From NCBI GenBank assembly GCA_002477755.1, contig DLKD01000139.1:25585-89584 (forward strand): a DNA stretch of 64,000 bases. Reading direction: 5' to 3'. Made by a program: the position numbers and the translations under genes. Positions 17,301 to 26,989 of this stretch are shown one piece after another. The notes beneath the pieces are model-generated. The model was not told the origin of the DNA. It saw nothing but the letters and a program-made list of their open reading frames with translations, and did not search any database. This DNA is from Gordonia sp. UBA7599. Its GTDB lineage: Bacteria > Actinomycetota > Actinomycetes > Mycobacteriales > Mycobacteriaceae. Numbering within the stretch: position 1 is the stretch's first letter; every line of letters begins with the position of its first letter.

Positions 17301-18101
17301 TTATCCTCGGCCGACCGCCGCGCGGACCAGATCGGCGACTAGGCCGGGTTCCAGGAACGGGACCATGTGCTCGCAATCGGCGTGGTGGATGCGCACCGAA
17401 TCGGCGCGTTCGTTGGCGCAGGCGGCGAGGAAGGCGGCGTCGATGAACGGCGGGTCGACGCGGTCGGCGATGACGATGTCGGTCGGTAGCCCGGGCGGCG
17501 GCAACTGCGCCGGGGTCGCCATCTCGCTCCATGCCACCGCGGCGGCGGGCTGGCTCACGCGCCAGGCGAACCGCCCGGCCGGCAGCCCTACCTGCTCCGA
17601 GGGCCGCAGGTGCACGGCGATCTCCTCGTCGAGAATCGCATCGGGCACCGCCGCCCAGCCCTCGGCGCGCTTGGCGCTGTATGCCGCCTCGGGCGACGGG
17701 TAGGTCCAGTTCGCCATGCCGTTGGTGGCGACGTCGAGGGCGCGAGAAGGATCAAGTCCCTGCGCCGGGTCGAGGAGCACGAGGGCCGTGATGCGGTCGG
17801 GGAGACGCTGGGCAAGCCGGATCGCCAGCGCGCCGCCGAACGAGTGGGCGACGATCGTGAGCGGTCGACCCAGGTCGACGACGAGGAGTTCGAGGGCGTC
17901 CAGATGGGCGTCGTAGGACCACGGCGGCTCCCACGACGACGAGCCGTGGCCCAACAGATCGGGTGCGACGATCCGATGGTCGGGAAGGTCCGCGGCCAGC
18001 GGTGCCCACCGTCGCCCGTGTCCGGTGAGCCCGTGCAGGGCCAGCACGAGAGGGGCGTCGGGGGAGTCGGGGCCGAAGGTCTCAAGGTGCAGTGCGCTCA
18101 T
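17301..18101 (-). CDS. lipV: Alpha/beta hydrolase LipV-like
   Basis: This 266-residue alpha/beta hydrolase has an oxyanion loop ALHGLTGHGRRW, a nucleophile elbow VAHSFGGALAIRLA (Ser), an acid in DIVIADRVDPP and a C-terminal His in HHADCEHMVPFLEPG. The triad is complete. In M. tuberculosis the positional equivalent is LipV, a short-to-medium-chain esterase. I use ATG 18101, where the family begins (MSALHLETFGPDSPDAP). Open frame further upstream runs antisense to adnA and is not real. It lies 7 bases after the ATL gene in map order and is divergent from adnA. Confidence 0.88.
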   Translation of the reverse strand: MSALHLETFGPDSPDAPLVLALHGLTGHGRRWAPLAADLPDHRIVAPDLLGHGSSSWEPPWSYDAHLDALELLVVDLGRPLTIVAHSFGGALAIRLAQRLPDRITALVLLDPAQGLDPSRALDVATNGMANWTYPSPEAAYSAKRAEGWAAVPDAILDEEIAVHLRPSEQVGLPAGRFAWRVSQPAAAVAWSEMATPAQLPPPGLPTDIVIADRVDPPFIDAAFLAACANERADSVRIHHADCEHMVPFLEPGLVADLVRAAVGRG

Positions 18102-18173
18102 GGTGGCACCGACTGTAGTGACCACCGCGCGATCCCGCGCGAGGGTGTCCGACCGGCGTGATTCGATAGGGGC

Positions 18174-21100
18174 ATGGTCCGCAGCCCGGCTCAGCGCCCT
18201 CTCGTGCGCACGACGCTGGTCGGCGCGGCGGCGCTGCCCGAAGCGGTGCGGGAGTGGCCGCCCGCCGTTTCGCGGTTGATCGAGACGCCGGTGCTGGCGG
18301 ATCCGGAACAGCCGTGGCGGCCCTATCGCGTCCACGGTGGCCCGGGCACCGGCAAGACCTCGGTGATCGTCGATGCAGCGGTCGCGCGGCTCACCGATCC
18401 CGCCGTCGATCCCGAATCGGTCCTGGTCCTGGCGGCGAGTCGTCGCGCCGGCGTCGCGCTGCGTGAGCAGATCACCCGACGGGTGCTCGCTGCTGGCGGC
18501 TCGCACGCGACGGCCGCACGCGAGCCGCTCGTACGGACTGTCCACTCCTATGCGTTTGCGGTGCTGCGCCTGCAGGCCCAGGCCCACGACAACCCTCCGC
18601 CGCGCCTGATCACCGGGTCCGAGCAGGACGTGGTGCTGCGCGAATTGCTCGCCGGCGACGTCGCCGACGGCGCACCCGGCTGGCCCGAGGCACTGCGTCC
18701 GGCGCTGCTGACCGAGGGCTTCGCACAGGCGTTGCGCGATTTGCTGATGCGCGCGGCCGAACGCGGTGCCGGACCCGAGGAGCTCATGCGGTTGGGTCGG
18801 GCCCACCGTCGTCCCGAGTGGGTCGCGGCCGGACAGATGTACGCCCAGTACGAGCAGACGATGTTGTTGCGCGGATCGGTCGGCGTCGCCTCGCCGCAGG
18901 CCAGTGCACCCGCCGTCGATGCCGCCGAGCTGATCGGCTCGGCGCTGTCGGTGTTCGCCACCGACCCGGATCTGCTCGACGGGCAGCGTGCCCGGATCCG
19001 CCATGTCCTCGTCGATGACGCCCAGCACCTTGACCCGCAAGCCGCCTGGTTGATCCGGCTGATCGGAACGGGCGCCGAATCGACGATCATCACCGCCGAC
19101 ACCGACCAGTCGGTCTTCGGATTCCGCGGTGCCTCGCCCCGGTTTGCCGACGACCTCGTCGACGCGGGATCGGCGTGTGACATCGTGCTGGACCGCGACT
19201 TTCGCGCCGCCGGTCCGATCAACGCGGTGGGCGCCGCACTGGCCGCACGGCTGCCCGGCGCACGGCCGCACCCGTACCCGTGCCCCGTCTCCGACGATGG
19301 TGCCGACGAGGATGTGGACCCGGCCTCGGCGTCGGTGAAGGTGTACGCGTCGGCGGCCAAGGAGGCGACCGCCGTCGCCGATCTACTGCGCCGCGCCCAC
19401 CTCTTCGATGACGTGCCGTGGTCGTCGATGGCGGTGGTCGTCCGGTCGGTCCCGCGTGCACTGCCGGCGCTGCGGCGCGCCTTCCGCTCGGCCGGGGTCC
19501 CCGTCGTGACCCCCGCATCGGATCTGCCGTTGCACCGCCAGCGCGCCGTCGCGGCATTCGGATCGGCCCTGCTGGCCGCCGATGGCCAGGAGCTCGAACC
19601 CGAGGCAGTAATCAGCCTGCTCACCGGCCCGATCGGCGGTGCCGACCCGGCCGCGTTGCGACGGTTGCGCCGCGGTGTGCGGCGCGTCGACGACTCCGTC
19701 GATTCGATCGCCGCGCTGTCGGCCGCCATCGCCGACGACGCCGCAGCGGCGCGTTACGACGACGAGCTCGGCGACGCCGAGGCCCGGCCGCTGCGTCGGG
19801 TTCGCACCGTGGTGGGTGCCGCACGCGCGGCCATCGCCGCGCGCAACGGTGTCGAGATGGTCCTCTGGGAGGCCTGGCAGGCCTCGGGCCTCGAGCACCG
19901 GTGGTCACCCGCGGCGCTGCGGGGCGGACCGGGCGGGGAACAGGCCGACCGCGACCTCGACGCAATGCTCGCGCTGTTCGAAGCGGCCGAATCATTCGCC
20001 GACAACCTGCCCAGCGCCAGTGTCACCGCCTTCGTCGAGCACATCGCCGCCTTGGCCGTCCCACGCGACTCGCGCGCGCAAGCGGTGCGCGATGAGGCCG
20101 TCACGATCTGCTCGGCCCATGCTGCCGTCGGGCGCGAATGGGACGTGGTCGCGGTGCCCGGCGTGCTCGACGGTCTGTGGCCCTCGTTGCGCCCTCGCGG
20201 TTCCATCCTGTCCACTGGCGCTCTCGTGGACCTTCTCGACGGAATCGACCCCGAGGCCGTTGACACCGTCGCGCGCGGCGCCGTCGCCCTCGCCGACGAG
20301 CGGCGGCTGCTCCTGGTCGCCTGCTCGCGGGCACGTCGCCGGTTGCTCGTCAGCGCCGTCGAGGACGGCAGCGGCGAGGCGGCGCCGTCCCGGTTCATCG
20401 GGGAGATCGCCGCACTGCTCGGCCAGGCCGCCGAGTCCGACGCCGACGAGCCCGAGGTCCTCGCGGTCGATCCCGGCATCGACCGCGTGTTGGCCCTGCC
20501 GTCGCTGGTCGCGGCACTGCGCGCCGAGGTGCTCGCCGGCGTCGACGGCGAGGAGCCGACACCGCGAGCGGTGGCGGCCGCAGACCTGCTAGCGCGGCTG
20601 GCCGACCTCGACATCCCGGGCGCGCACCCGCGGGAATGGTTCGGACTCGCCGAAGCAAGTACCGACGACCCGTTGTGGGTGCCCGCCGACGGGCCCCGGC
20701 GGCTCTCCCCGTCGAACATCGAGTCGTTGACGCGTTGTTCGCTGCGGTGGGTGCTCGAGGGCAACGGCGGACGTGACGGCGACCAGGCGCCCGCCATCAC
20801 CGGCACGCTCGTCCATACGCTGGTGCAGGCGCTGGCCGGCGAGATCACCCCCGACGAGGCGACCGCCGCGCTGCGCGGCATCTGGGACCGCGTCGACACC
20901 GGGGCCGACTGGTTCTCCAGGCGCGAGCTCGACCGTGCCGAGAAGATGCTCGACAACTTCCGCGCCTGGTTGAGCGCCTCACGTGACGAGTTGAGCGCGG
21001 TGGGCACCGAGGTCCCCGTGGATGCCGAGCTAGCACCCGAACCCGGTTCCGACGAGCCCTCGGCGGCTGTCGGCGTGCGAATCGTCGGACGCATCGACCG

Positions 21101-21497
21101 GCTCGAGGCCGATCACACCGGCCGGCCCGTCGTCGTCGACGTGAAGACCGGCAAGACCGTGCCGAGCAAGGAGGTCGCCGCACAGCACCCGCAACTGGCG
21201 GCCTATCAGCTCGCGCTGCACCTGGGTGGAGTCGACGGCTTTCCCGCTGGCGTACAGCCCGGCGGGGGAGAACTGGTGTACGTAGCCAGCCCCAACAACA
21301 CCACCGGCGCGGCGGTGCGAGAGCAGCAGCCGCTGACACCCGAACTGATCGACCAGTGGAAGCTGATCCTGCGCTCCGCTGCGCACGCCAGCATCGGGCC
21401 GGTATTCACCGCCACCCACAACGATGGGTGCGGACACTGCGGACTGGTCACCTCGTGCCCGGCTCAGCTGACGGGGCGGAGCGTCGTCGATGACTGA
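18174..21497 (+). CDS. adnA: Helicase-nuclease subunit AdnA
   Basis: This 1107-residue subunit of the mycobacterial-type AdnAB motor-nuclease resects double-strand breaks. An N-terminal UvrD-like motor has Walker A GGPGTGKTS (about residue 56). Its Walker B reads VDDAQHLD instead of the usual DExxD. The C-terminal RecB-type nuclease has GRIDRLEADHTGRPVVVDVKTGKT (about residue 985). Cys in ESLTRCSLRW together with CGHCGLVTSC would hold the Fe-S cluster. The degenerate Walker B agrees with AdnA being the subordinate motor. The adnB start overlaps its stop by 8 bases. Confidence 0.93.
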   Translation: MVRSPAQRPLVRTTLVGAAALPEAVREWPPAVSRLIETPVLADPEQPWRPYRVHGGPGTGKTSVIVDAAVARLTDPAVDPESVLVLAASRRAGVALREQITRRVLAAGGSHATAAREPLVRTVHSYAFAVLRLQAQAHDNPPPRLITGSEQDVVLRELLAGDVADGAPGWPEALRPALLTEGFAQALRDLLMRAAERGAGPEELMRLGRAHRRPEWVAAGQMYAQYEQTMLLRGSVGVASPQASAPAVDAAELIGSALSVFATDPDLLDGQRARIRHVLVDDAQHLDPQAAWLIRLIGTGAESTIITADTDQSVFGFRGASPRFADDLVDAGSACDIVLDRDFRAAGPINAVGAALAARLPGARPHPYPCPVSDDGADEDVDPASASVKVYASAAKEATAVADLLRRAHLFDDVPWSSMAVVVRSVPRALPALRRAFRSAGVPVVTPASDLPLHRQRAVAAFGSALLAADGQELEPEAVISLLTGPIGGADPAALRRLRRGVRRVDDSVDSIAALSAAIADDAAAARYDDELGDAEARPLRRVRTVVGAARAAIAARNGVEMVLWEAWQASGLEHRWSPAALRGGPGGEQADRDLDAMLALFEAAESFADNLPSASVTAFVEHIAALAVPRDSRAQAVRDEAVTICSAHAAVGREWDVVAVPGVLDGLWPSLRPRGSILSTGALVDLLDGIDPEAVDTVARGAVALADERRLLLVACSRARRRLLVSAVEDGSGEAAPSRFIGEIAALLGQAAESDADEPEVLAVDPGIDRVLALPSLVAALRAEVLAGVDGEEPTPRAVAAADLLARLADLDIPGAHPREWFGLAEASTDDPLWVPADGPRRLSPSNIESLTRCSLRWVLEGNGGRDGDQAPAITGTLVHTLVQALAGEITPDEATAALRGIWDRVDTGADWFSRRELDRAEKMLDNFRAWLSASRDELSAVGTEVPVDAELAPEPGSDEPSAAVGVRIVGRIDRLEADHTGRPVVVDVKTGKTVPSKEVAAQHPQLAAYQLALHLGGVDGFPAGVQPGGGELVYVASPNNTTGAAVREQQPLTPELIDQWKLILRSAAHASIGPVFTATHNDGCGHCGLVTSCPAQLTGRSVVDD

Positions 21498-24400
21498 ACC
21501 GATTCGCGAGTTGATCCCCGCCACCAGCATCGCCGGCGCGCTCGACCTGCCGCGGCCCACGCCTGAACAGGTCGCTGTTATCGAAGCACCCCTCGAACCG
21601 GTCCTCGTCGTCGCGGGTGCGGGAGCGGGCAAGACCGAGACCATGGCCGCCCGCGTCGTCTGGCTCGTCGTCAACCGCTTCGTCGGGCCCGAGGAGGTCC
21701 TGGGGTTGACCTTCACCCGCAAGGCCGCCAGCGAGCTGGGTGCGAGGATCCGGCGACGCCTCGCGGCCCTTGCGGGTGCGCCAGTGCTCGCGCAATGGGA
21801 TCCCGACGGGTCGCTGCGCACGCGACTGGCCGCCGCCGACCCCGAGATCAGCACCTACCACGCCTATGCGGGTCGCTTGATCGCCGACTACGGACTGCTC
21901 CTGCCGGTCGAGCCGTCGTCGACACTGCTGAGCGAGACCGAGCTGTGGCAACTGGCGTTCTCGGTGGTCGCAAACTATCCGGGCGACCTGCAGACCCGCA
22001 AGGTGCCCACCGGCGTCACCGAGACCGTGCTCAAGCTCTACTCCGACGCCGCCGAACACCTTGTCGGACTCGACGACATCGCCGATGCCGCCCAGGAGTT
22101 CTACGACCTCATCGACACGCTCCCGAAAGGGAAGGGGCAGAACGAGCAACCGTCAGCCAAGATGCGGGGATATCAGGCCGTCATCGACGAGCGGCGGGCG
22201 CTGTTGCCATTGGTCGCCGAACTGGCCGCACGGATGCGCGAACAGAGCGCCCTCGACTTCGGCTCGCAGATGTCGCTGGCCGCGCGACTGGTCGTCGGGC
22301 ATCCGGAAGTCGTCGCCGCCGAGCGGGCGACGGTGCGCGCAGTCCTGCTCGACGAGTACCAGGACACCGGGCACTCGCAGCGGGTCCTGTTGCGCGCGTT
22401 GTTCGGTGGGGGAGCACCCGTCGCCGTCACCGCGGTCGGCGATCCGATCCAATCGATCTACGGCTGGCGCGGTGCGTCGGCGGCCAACCTGCCACGCTTC
22501 GCCACCGACTTCCCCCGACCCGATGCCAGCCCGGCCAGGCGGCTGGAACTGCTCACCAGCTGGCGCAACGCCGCCCACGCGTTGCGGTTGGCCAACGCCG
22601 CGTCGGACGAACTGCGTCGCCGCGGGGTACCTGTCTCAGTGCTGCGCCCGCGACCCGATGCCCCCCTCGGCACGGTGACGATGGCGATGACCGAGACGGT
22701 GCTCGACGAGCGGAAATGGATCGCCCAACAGATCGCGGCGCACTACAGCGCCGCGGCCGATGAGGGCCAGGCACCCCCGACGACGGCGATCCTGGTGCGC
22801 CGCAACGAGGATTCCGCCCCACTGGCCGTCGAGTTGGAGGCGCTCGGCATCCCGGCCGAGGTCGTAGGCATCGGCGGGCTGCTGCACGTGCCGGAGGTCG
22901 CCGACGTCATCGCGACACTACGGCTCATGGCAGACCCGATGGCGGGCACCGCCGCGATGCGTCTGCTCACCGGGCCGCGCTGGCAACTCGGTGCCGCCGA
23001 CCTGGCCGCGCTGTGGCGGCGGGCGCGCGAACTGGCCGCAAGCAATCGGGCCGCGCAACTGCCGCTGGACACCCCCGAGCAGTTGGCCGCGGCGCTGGCG
23101 GCGACGGTGCCCGACGAACTCGTCGACGACGCCGGGATTGCCGACGCGCTCGTCGACGCCGGTGACGCGTCGCGATACAGCGAGCAGGGCTACGGGCGCA
23201 TCCGGCGGCTCGGCGCCCAACTCGACGCGCTGCGCCGGCGCATCGGCCAGCCCCTGCCGGAGCTGGTCGCCGACGTCGAGGAGACGATCGGTGTGGGCGT
23301 CGAGGCACAGATCCGTGCGCACCGCATGCGGGGCGCCACCACCGGGCGAGAACACCTCGACGCCTTCGCCGCCTACGTCTCCGACTACGCCGATAAACCG
23401 GGGGCGACGCTGCCGGGCTTGCTGGCCTTCCTCGACACCGCCGCGACGATCGAGAAGGGACTAGAACCCGGCCGGGTCGAGGTCGCCGAGCAGCGCGTGC
23501 AGATCCTCACCGTGCATGCGGCGAAGGGCCTCGAGTGGGACGTCGTCGCGATCCCGCATGTGTGCGGCGGCATCTTCCCGAGCGGGCGGTCGGACGGGAC
23601 GTGGCTGGGTAGTGCACGCGAGCTGCCCGCACAGTTGCGCGGTGATCTCGCCGACCCGAGCGCCACCGACGGTGCGGGCGAGGGATTCCCTCGGCTCGAG
23701 GTATCTGGCGCCACCGACCGCAAGGAACTCGAGGTGGCCGTCGAGGAGCACAAGGAGGCGATCGCAGCGCGACGCCTCGAAGAGGATCGCCGACTACTGT
23801 ATGTCGCCCTCACCCGCGCCAAGGAGTCGCTACTCATCAGCGCGCACCACTGGTCGATGGGTTCATCCAAGCCGCGGGCCGTCTCCGAGTTCTACGCCGA
23901 ACTCGCCACCGTCGTCGCGCAGGCGGTCGCCGACCCGGCCGTCGACTCGGAGGGACTCGTCGTCGACATCGACGTCCCCGTCCCCGACGACGGCACCCCG
24001 AATCCGCTGGCCGCCCATGTCATCAGCGCACAGTGGCCCGCCGACCGTCTCGGGCCGCGGCGCGAACCAGCCGACCGAGCAGCGGCACTGGTCGCGCAAC
24101 GCTTGACCGCGCGGGCGCAGCCGTCACTGTTCGACGACGAAGGCGCCGCCCAAGAGCAACCCCCCGTCGACGCCGACGTGCAGATGTGGCGGGCCGAGGT
24201 CGACGTCCTGCTGGACGAACACGCGCAGGCCAACCGGGCCGGCGTCGACGTCGAACTGCCGGCGCACCTGTCGGTGAGCCAACTCGTCGATCTGCGCGCG
24301 GATGCGGGCACCTTCGCCCAGCGACTGCGCCGACCGGTGCCGTTCAAGCCGAACGCGCTGGCGCGCCGCGGTACCGCTTTCCACGCGTGGGTGGAGCGTC

Positions 24401-24885
24401 GCTTCGGTGCGACGCGGTTGCTCGACATCGACGAACTGCCCGGCGCGGCCGACGAGACGGCGGTGCCCGACGAGGACCTGGCCCTGCTGATCGCGCGGTT
24501 CTCCGCGTCGCGCTGGGCCAACCGCACGCCGATCGAGGTCGAGGTGCCATTCGAGACGGTGATCGGTCCCACGGTCATCCGCGGGCGCATCGACGCGGTG
24601 TTCACCGAGCCCGACGTCGACGGTGAGCCGCGGTGGATCGTCGTCGACTGGAAGACCGGGGCACCGCCCGAAGCGAGCCAGCGCGAGTCCGTCGACATCC
24701 AGCTCGCGGCATACCGCATCGCCTGGGCGAAGCTCGTCGGCGCACGGCCCGACCAGGTGCGCGCCGCCTTCCACTATGTGCGCCCCGACGTCACGCTGGA
24801 GCCCACCGACCTGCCCGACGCTGTCGCGCTGGCCGCGTTGCTGACCCGCGGTCCAGCTCGAAGCGGTGCTAGATTCCCACAGTGA
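21490..24885 (+). CDS. adnB: Helicase-nuclease subunit AdnB
   Basis: This 1131-residue lead motor of AdnAB has Walker A AGAGAGKTET (about residue 41), motif Ia LGLTFTRKAASELG, motif II LLDEYQDTGHSQ, motif III GDPIQSIYGWRGA and motif VI LLYVALTRAKESL. The C-terminal nuclease has EVPFETVIGPTVIRGRIDAVF and IVVDWKTGAPP (about residue 1050). Compared with AdnA, all ATPase motifs are canonical, so this subunit should drive unwinding. It ends about 50 bases before the potassium channel gene, and the three may share a transcript. Confidence 0.94.
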   Translation: MTEPIRELIPATSIAGALDLPRPTPEQVAVIEAPLEPVLVVAGAGAGKTETMAARVVWLVVNRFVGPEEVLGLTFTRKAASELGARIRRRLAALAGAPVLAQWDPDGSLRTRLAAADPEISTYHAYAGRLIADYGLLLPVEPSSTLLSETELWQLAFSVVANYPGDLQTRKVPTGVTETVLKLYSDAAEHLVGLDDIADAAQEFYDLIDTLPKGKGQNEQPSAKMRGYQAVIDERRALLPLVAELAARMREQSALDFGSQMSLAARLVVGHPEVVAAERATVRAVLLDEYQDTGHSQRVLLRALFGGGAPVAVTAVGDPIQSIYGWRGASAANLPRFATDFPRPDASPARRLELLTSWRNAAHALRLANAASDELRRRGVPVSVLRPRPDAPLGTVTMAMTETVLDERKWIAQQIAAHYSAAADEGQAPPTTAILVRRNEDSAPLAVELEALGIPAEVVGIGGLLHVPEVADVIATLRLMADPMAGTAAMRLLTGPRWQLGAADLAALWRRARELAASNRAAQLPLDTPEQLAAALAATVPDELVDDAGIADALVDAGDASRYSEQGYGRIRRLGAQLDALRRRIGQPLPELVADVEETIGVGVEAQIRAHRMRGATTGREHLDAFAAYVSDYADKPGATLPGLLAFLDTAATIEKGLEPGRVEVAEQRVQILTVHAAKGLEWDVVAIPHVCGGIFPSGRSDGTWLGSARELPAQLRGDLADPSATDGAGEGFPRLEVSGATDRKELEVAVEEHKEAIAARRLEEDRRLLYVALTRAKESLLISAHHWSMGSSKPRAVSEFYAELATVVAQAVADPAVDSEGLVVDIDVPVPDDGTPNPLAAHVISAQWPADRLGPRREPADRAAALVAQRLTARAQPSLFDDEGAAQEQPPVDADVQMWRAEVDVLLDEHAQANRAGVDVELPAHLSVSQLVDLRADAGTFAQRLRRPVPFKPNALARRGTAFHAWVERRFGATRLLDIDELPGAADETAVPDEDLALLIARFSASRWANRTPIEVEVPFETVIGPTVIRGRIDAVFTEPDVDGEPRWIVVDWKTGAPPEASQRESVDIQLAAYRIAWAKLVGARPDQVRAAFHYVRPDVTLEPTDLPDAVALAALLTRGPARSGARFPQ

Positions 24886-24934
24886 CCATCGCTGACGGGA
24901 CGATCGCCGACGGCCCGCTGACCGGAGCGCGCCG

Positions 24935-26008
24935 ATGAAGAACCGGCTGCGCCGCGGGCGCGGGAGCGCGCTGGCGACCAGCCCGGAGTATGCCCTGGTC
25001 AACATCGTGCGCATCCCCGACGCGCAGATGAGCCCCGGCCGGGCGATCGGGCGTCGCATCCTGTTCGCGCTGCTGGCGCTCATGTTCACGTCGGTGGTCG
25101 TGTTCATCGACCGGTCGGGATACCGCGACGTCCAGGGCAGCCCGCTGTCCTTCCTCGACTCGGTGTACTACTCGGCGGTGACCCTGTCGACGACCGGCTA
25201 CGGCGACATCACGCCGGTCTCGCCGGAGGCGCGGCTGGTGAACATCATCGTCATCACCCCGCTGCGCGTGCTCTTCCTGATCGTCCTGATCGGTACCACC
25301 CTGGAGGTGTTGACCGAACGGTCGCGACAGGCGCTGCGGATCCAACGCTGGAGGTCTACCTTGCGCAACCACACAGTCGTCGTCGGCTATGGCACGAAAG
25401 GCCAGACCGCGGTCGACGCGATGCTCGGCGACGGTGTGAAACCGTCGGAGATCGTCGTCGTCGATCCGTCTCAGGCCGCGCTCGACGTCGCCGAGGCCAA
25501 TGGCCTGGTCACCGTGCGCGGCGATGCCACCAAATCCGACGTGCTGCGCCTGGCCGGTGCGGCGCACGCCGCGAGCATCATCATCGCGACCAGTCGCGAC
25601 GACACCGCGGTGCTGACCACGCTGTCGGCACGCGAGATGAACAAGACGGCCACCATCGTCGCGTCCATCCGGGAGTCGGAGAACACCCACGTGATGAAAC
25701 AGTCGGGTGCGAACTCGGTGGTCGTGACCTCCGAGACCGCGGGTCGGCTCCTGGGGATCGCGACGCAGACGCCCAGCGTCGTCGAGGTCTTCGAAGACCT
25801 GCTGACCCCCGACGAGGGGTATGCGATCGCCGAGCGGATCGTCGATCCGACGGAGGTGGGCGGCTCGCCGGCCCACACCGTCGACATCGTTCTCGGCGTC
25901 GTGCGCGACGGCAAGCTGTACCGCGTCGGCGAGCCGGAGGTCGAGTCCATCGAGCTGGGCGACCGGTTGCTGTACGTGCGCCGTGGACCCGCAGACAAAG
26001 ACCGCTGA
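24935..26008 (+). CDS. Potassium channel with RCK domain
   Basis: This 357-residue two-helix potassium channel subunit has TM1 around residues 45-62 and a pore helix and filter at SAVTLSTTGYGDITPV, with TTGYGD the K+ selectivity filter. TM2 is VNIIVITPLRVLFLIVLIGTTLEVL. The RCK region from about residue 145 has a Rossmann N-part (VVVGYGTKGQTAVDAML) and a C-terminal TrkA_C-like part. Channels of this type open on ligand or ion binding to the cytosolic ring. GGAG lies 9 bases before the ATG. The same gene order, adnB-channel-nudC, is kept in mycobacteria. Confidence 0.93.
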   Translation: MKNRLRRGRGSALATSPEYALVNIVRIPDAQMSPGRAIGRRILFALLALMFTSVVVFIDRSGYRDVQGSPLSFLDSVYYSAVTLSTTGYGDITPVSPEARLVNIIVITPLRVLFLIVLIGTTLEVLTERSRQALRIQRWRSTLRNHTVVVGYGTKGQTAVDAMLGDGVKPSEIVVVDPSQAALDVAEANGLVTVRGDATKSDVLRLAGAAHAASIIIATSRDDTAVLTTLSAREMNKTATIVASIRESENTHVMKQSGANSVVVTSETAGRLLGIATQTPSVVEVFEDLLTPDEGYAIAERIVDPTEVGGSPAHTVDIVLGVVRDGKLYRVGEPEVESIELGDRLLYVRRGPADKDR

Positions 26009-26012
26009 CCCC

Positions 26013-26951
26013 ATGTCATTCGAGACACAGTCGTTCGAACTGCCGCAGCCGCCATTGTTCTCCCGGTCGACCATCGACCGGGCGGGCGAGCTCCGCGGAA
26101 ACCACGGTGCCGCGACGGTGGGCTGGGATCATGCCCGGGTGCTGCTGATCGACGGGTCGGGCCGGTTCGGCGTCGATGAGGCACAGGGCGGGTTGCGCTG
26201 GTTGCCGGGTCCGCAGGTCGCCGACGGTCCGCCCGACGACGCGGTCCTGCTCGGCGTCGACGAGGAGGCGATGCTGTGGGCGCGCCGCGTCCCCGAGATC
26301 GCCGAACCGATCGCCGACGCTCGGATGGCCGGGCACCACCTGGGTGCCGACGACGCTGGTCTGTTGGTGACCGCTCTCGGGATGCTCAACTGGACCGACA
26401 ACGCGGAGTTCTCCCCGACAACCGGGGCGCCGACGAGGATCGAGAAGTCCGGGTGGGTGCGCCGCGACCGGTCGTGTGGGCGCGAGGAATTCCCGCGCAC
26501 CGATCCGGCGATTATCACCGTCGTGCACGACGGCGGCGACCGGATCCTGCTCGGCCGCCAGGCGATGTGGCCCGACAAGTGGTATTCGACGCTGGCCGGG
26601 TTCGTCGAGCCGGGGGAGTCGCTGGAGCAGTGCGTGATCCGCGAGGTTCGCGAGGAAGTGGGCATCACCGTCACGCAGCCCCGCTATCTGGGCAGCCAGC
26701 CGTGGCCGTTCCCGCGCTCGTTGATGATCGGGTTCGCCGCCCTGGGCGATCCCGACGAGCCGCTGGCCTTCCTCGACGGCGAGATCGCCGATGCACAGTG
26801 GTTCACGCGTGAACAGGTGCGCACGGCGCTGTCGGGCGCCGAGTGGACCGATCCGGTCAACGGCGACGACGCCCCGCCCGCCCCGCTGCGGCTACCGGGC
26901 TCGGTCTCGATCGCCCGGGCGATGGTCGAGGCCTGGGCCGCCGCCGACTAG
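26013..26951 (+). CDS. nudC: NADH pyrophosphatase NudC, zinc ribbon degenerate
   Basis: This 312-residue Nudix hydrolase has a full Nudix box (GFVEPGESLEQCVIREVREEVGI). The SQPWPFPRSLM motif marks NADH pyrophosphatases that cut NAD(H) and can remove NAD or dephospho-CoA caps from RNA. The zinc ribbon that normally precedes the domain (FCxxCG, then CxxC) is eroded: NAEFSPTTGAPT has no Cys, and only one Cys remains in DRSCGREEFPR. So three of the four ligands are gone. The ATG at 26013 is 4 bases after the channel stop. Earlier in-frame codons lie inside that gene. Confidence 0.92.
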   Translation: MSFETQSFELPQPPLFSRSTIDRAGELRGNHGAATVGWDHARVLLIDGSGRFGVDEAQGGLRWLPGPQVADGPPDDAVLLGVDEEAMLWARRVPEIAEPIADARMAGHHLGADDAGLLVTALGMLNWTDNAEFSPTTGAPTRIEKSGWVRRDRSCGREEFPRTDPAIITVVHDGGDRILLGRQAMWPDKWYSTLAGFVEPGESLEQCVIREVREEVGITVTQPRYLGSQPWPFPRSLMIGFAALGDPDEPLAFLDGEIADAQWFTREQVRTALSGAEWTDPVNGDDAPPAPLRLPGSVSIARAMVEAWAAAD

Positions 26952-26954
26952 GCG

Positions 26955-26980
26955 GGAACAGGTTCGACGGCCGCGGTGTT
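26955..26980 (+). promoter_or_regulatory. SigH-type promoter upstream of mycoredoxin
   Basis: GGAAC (26955-26959), exactly 18 bases, then GTT (26978-26980). This is a clean match to the SigH/SigR consensus, placed right after the nudC stop. The start point would fall about 2-3 bases before the mrx1 ATG, giving a nearly leaderless transcript. Confidence 0.7.
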
Positions 26981-26989
26981 GTTCCAATC

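Noticed and set aside
18102-19271. Upstream extension of lipV opposite adnA
   Set aside because: The homologous protein starts at ATG 18101. The extension is antisense to conserved helicase sequence.
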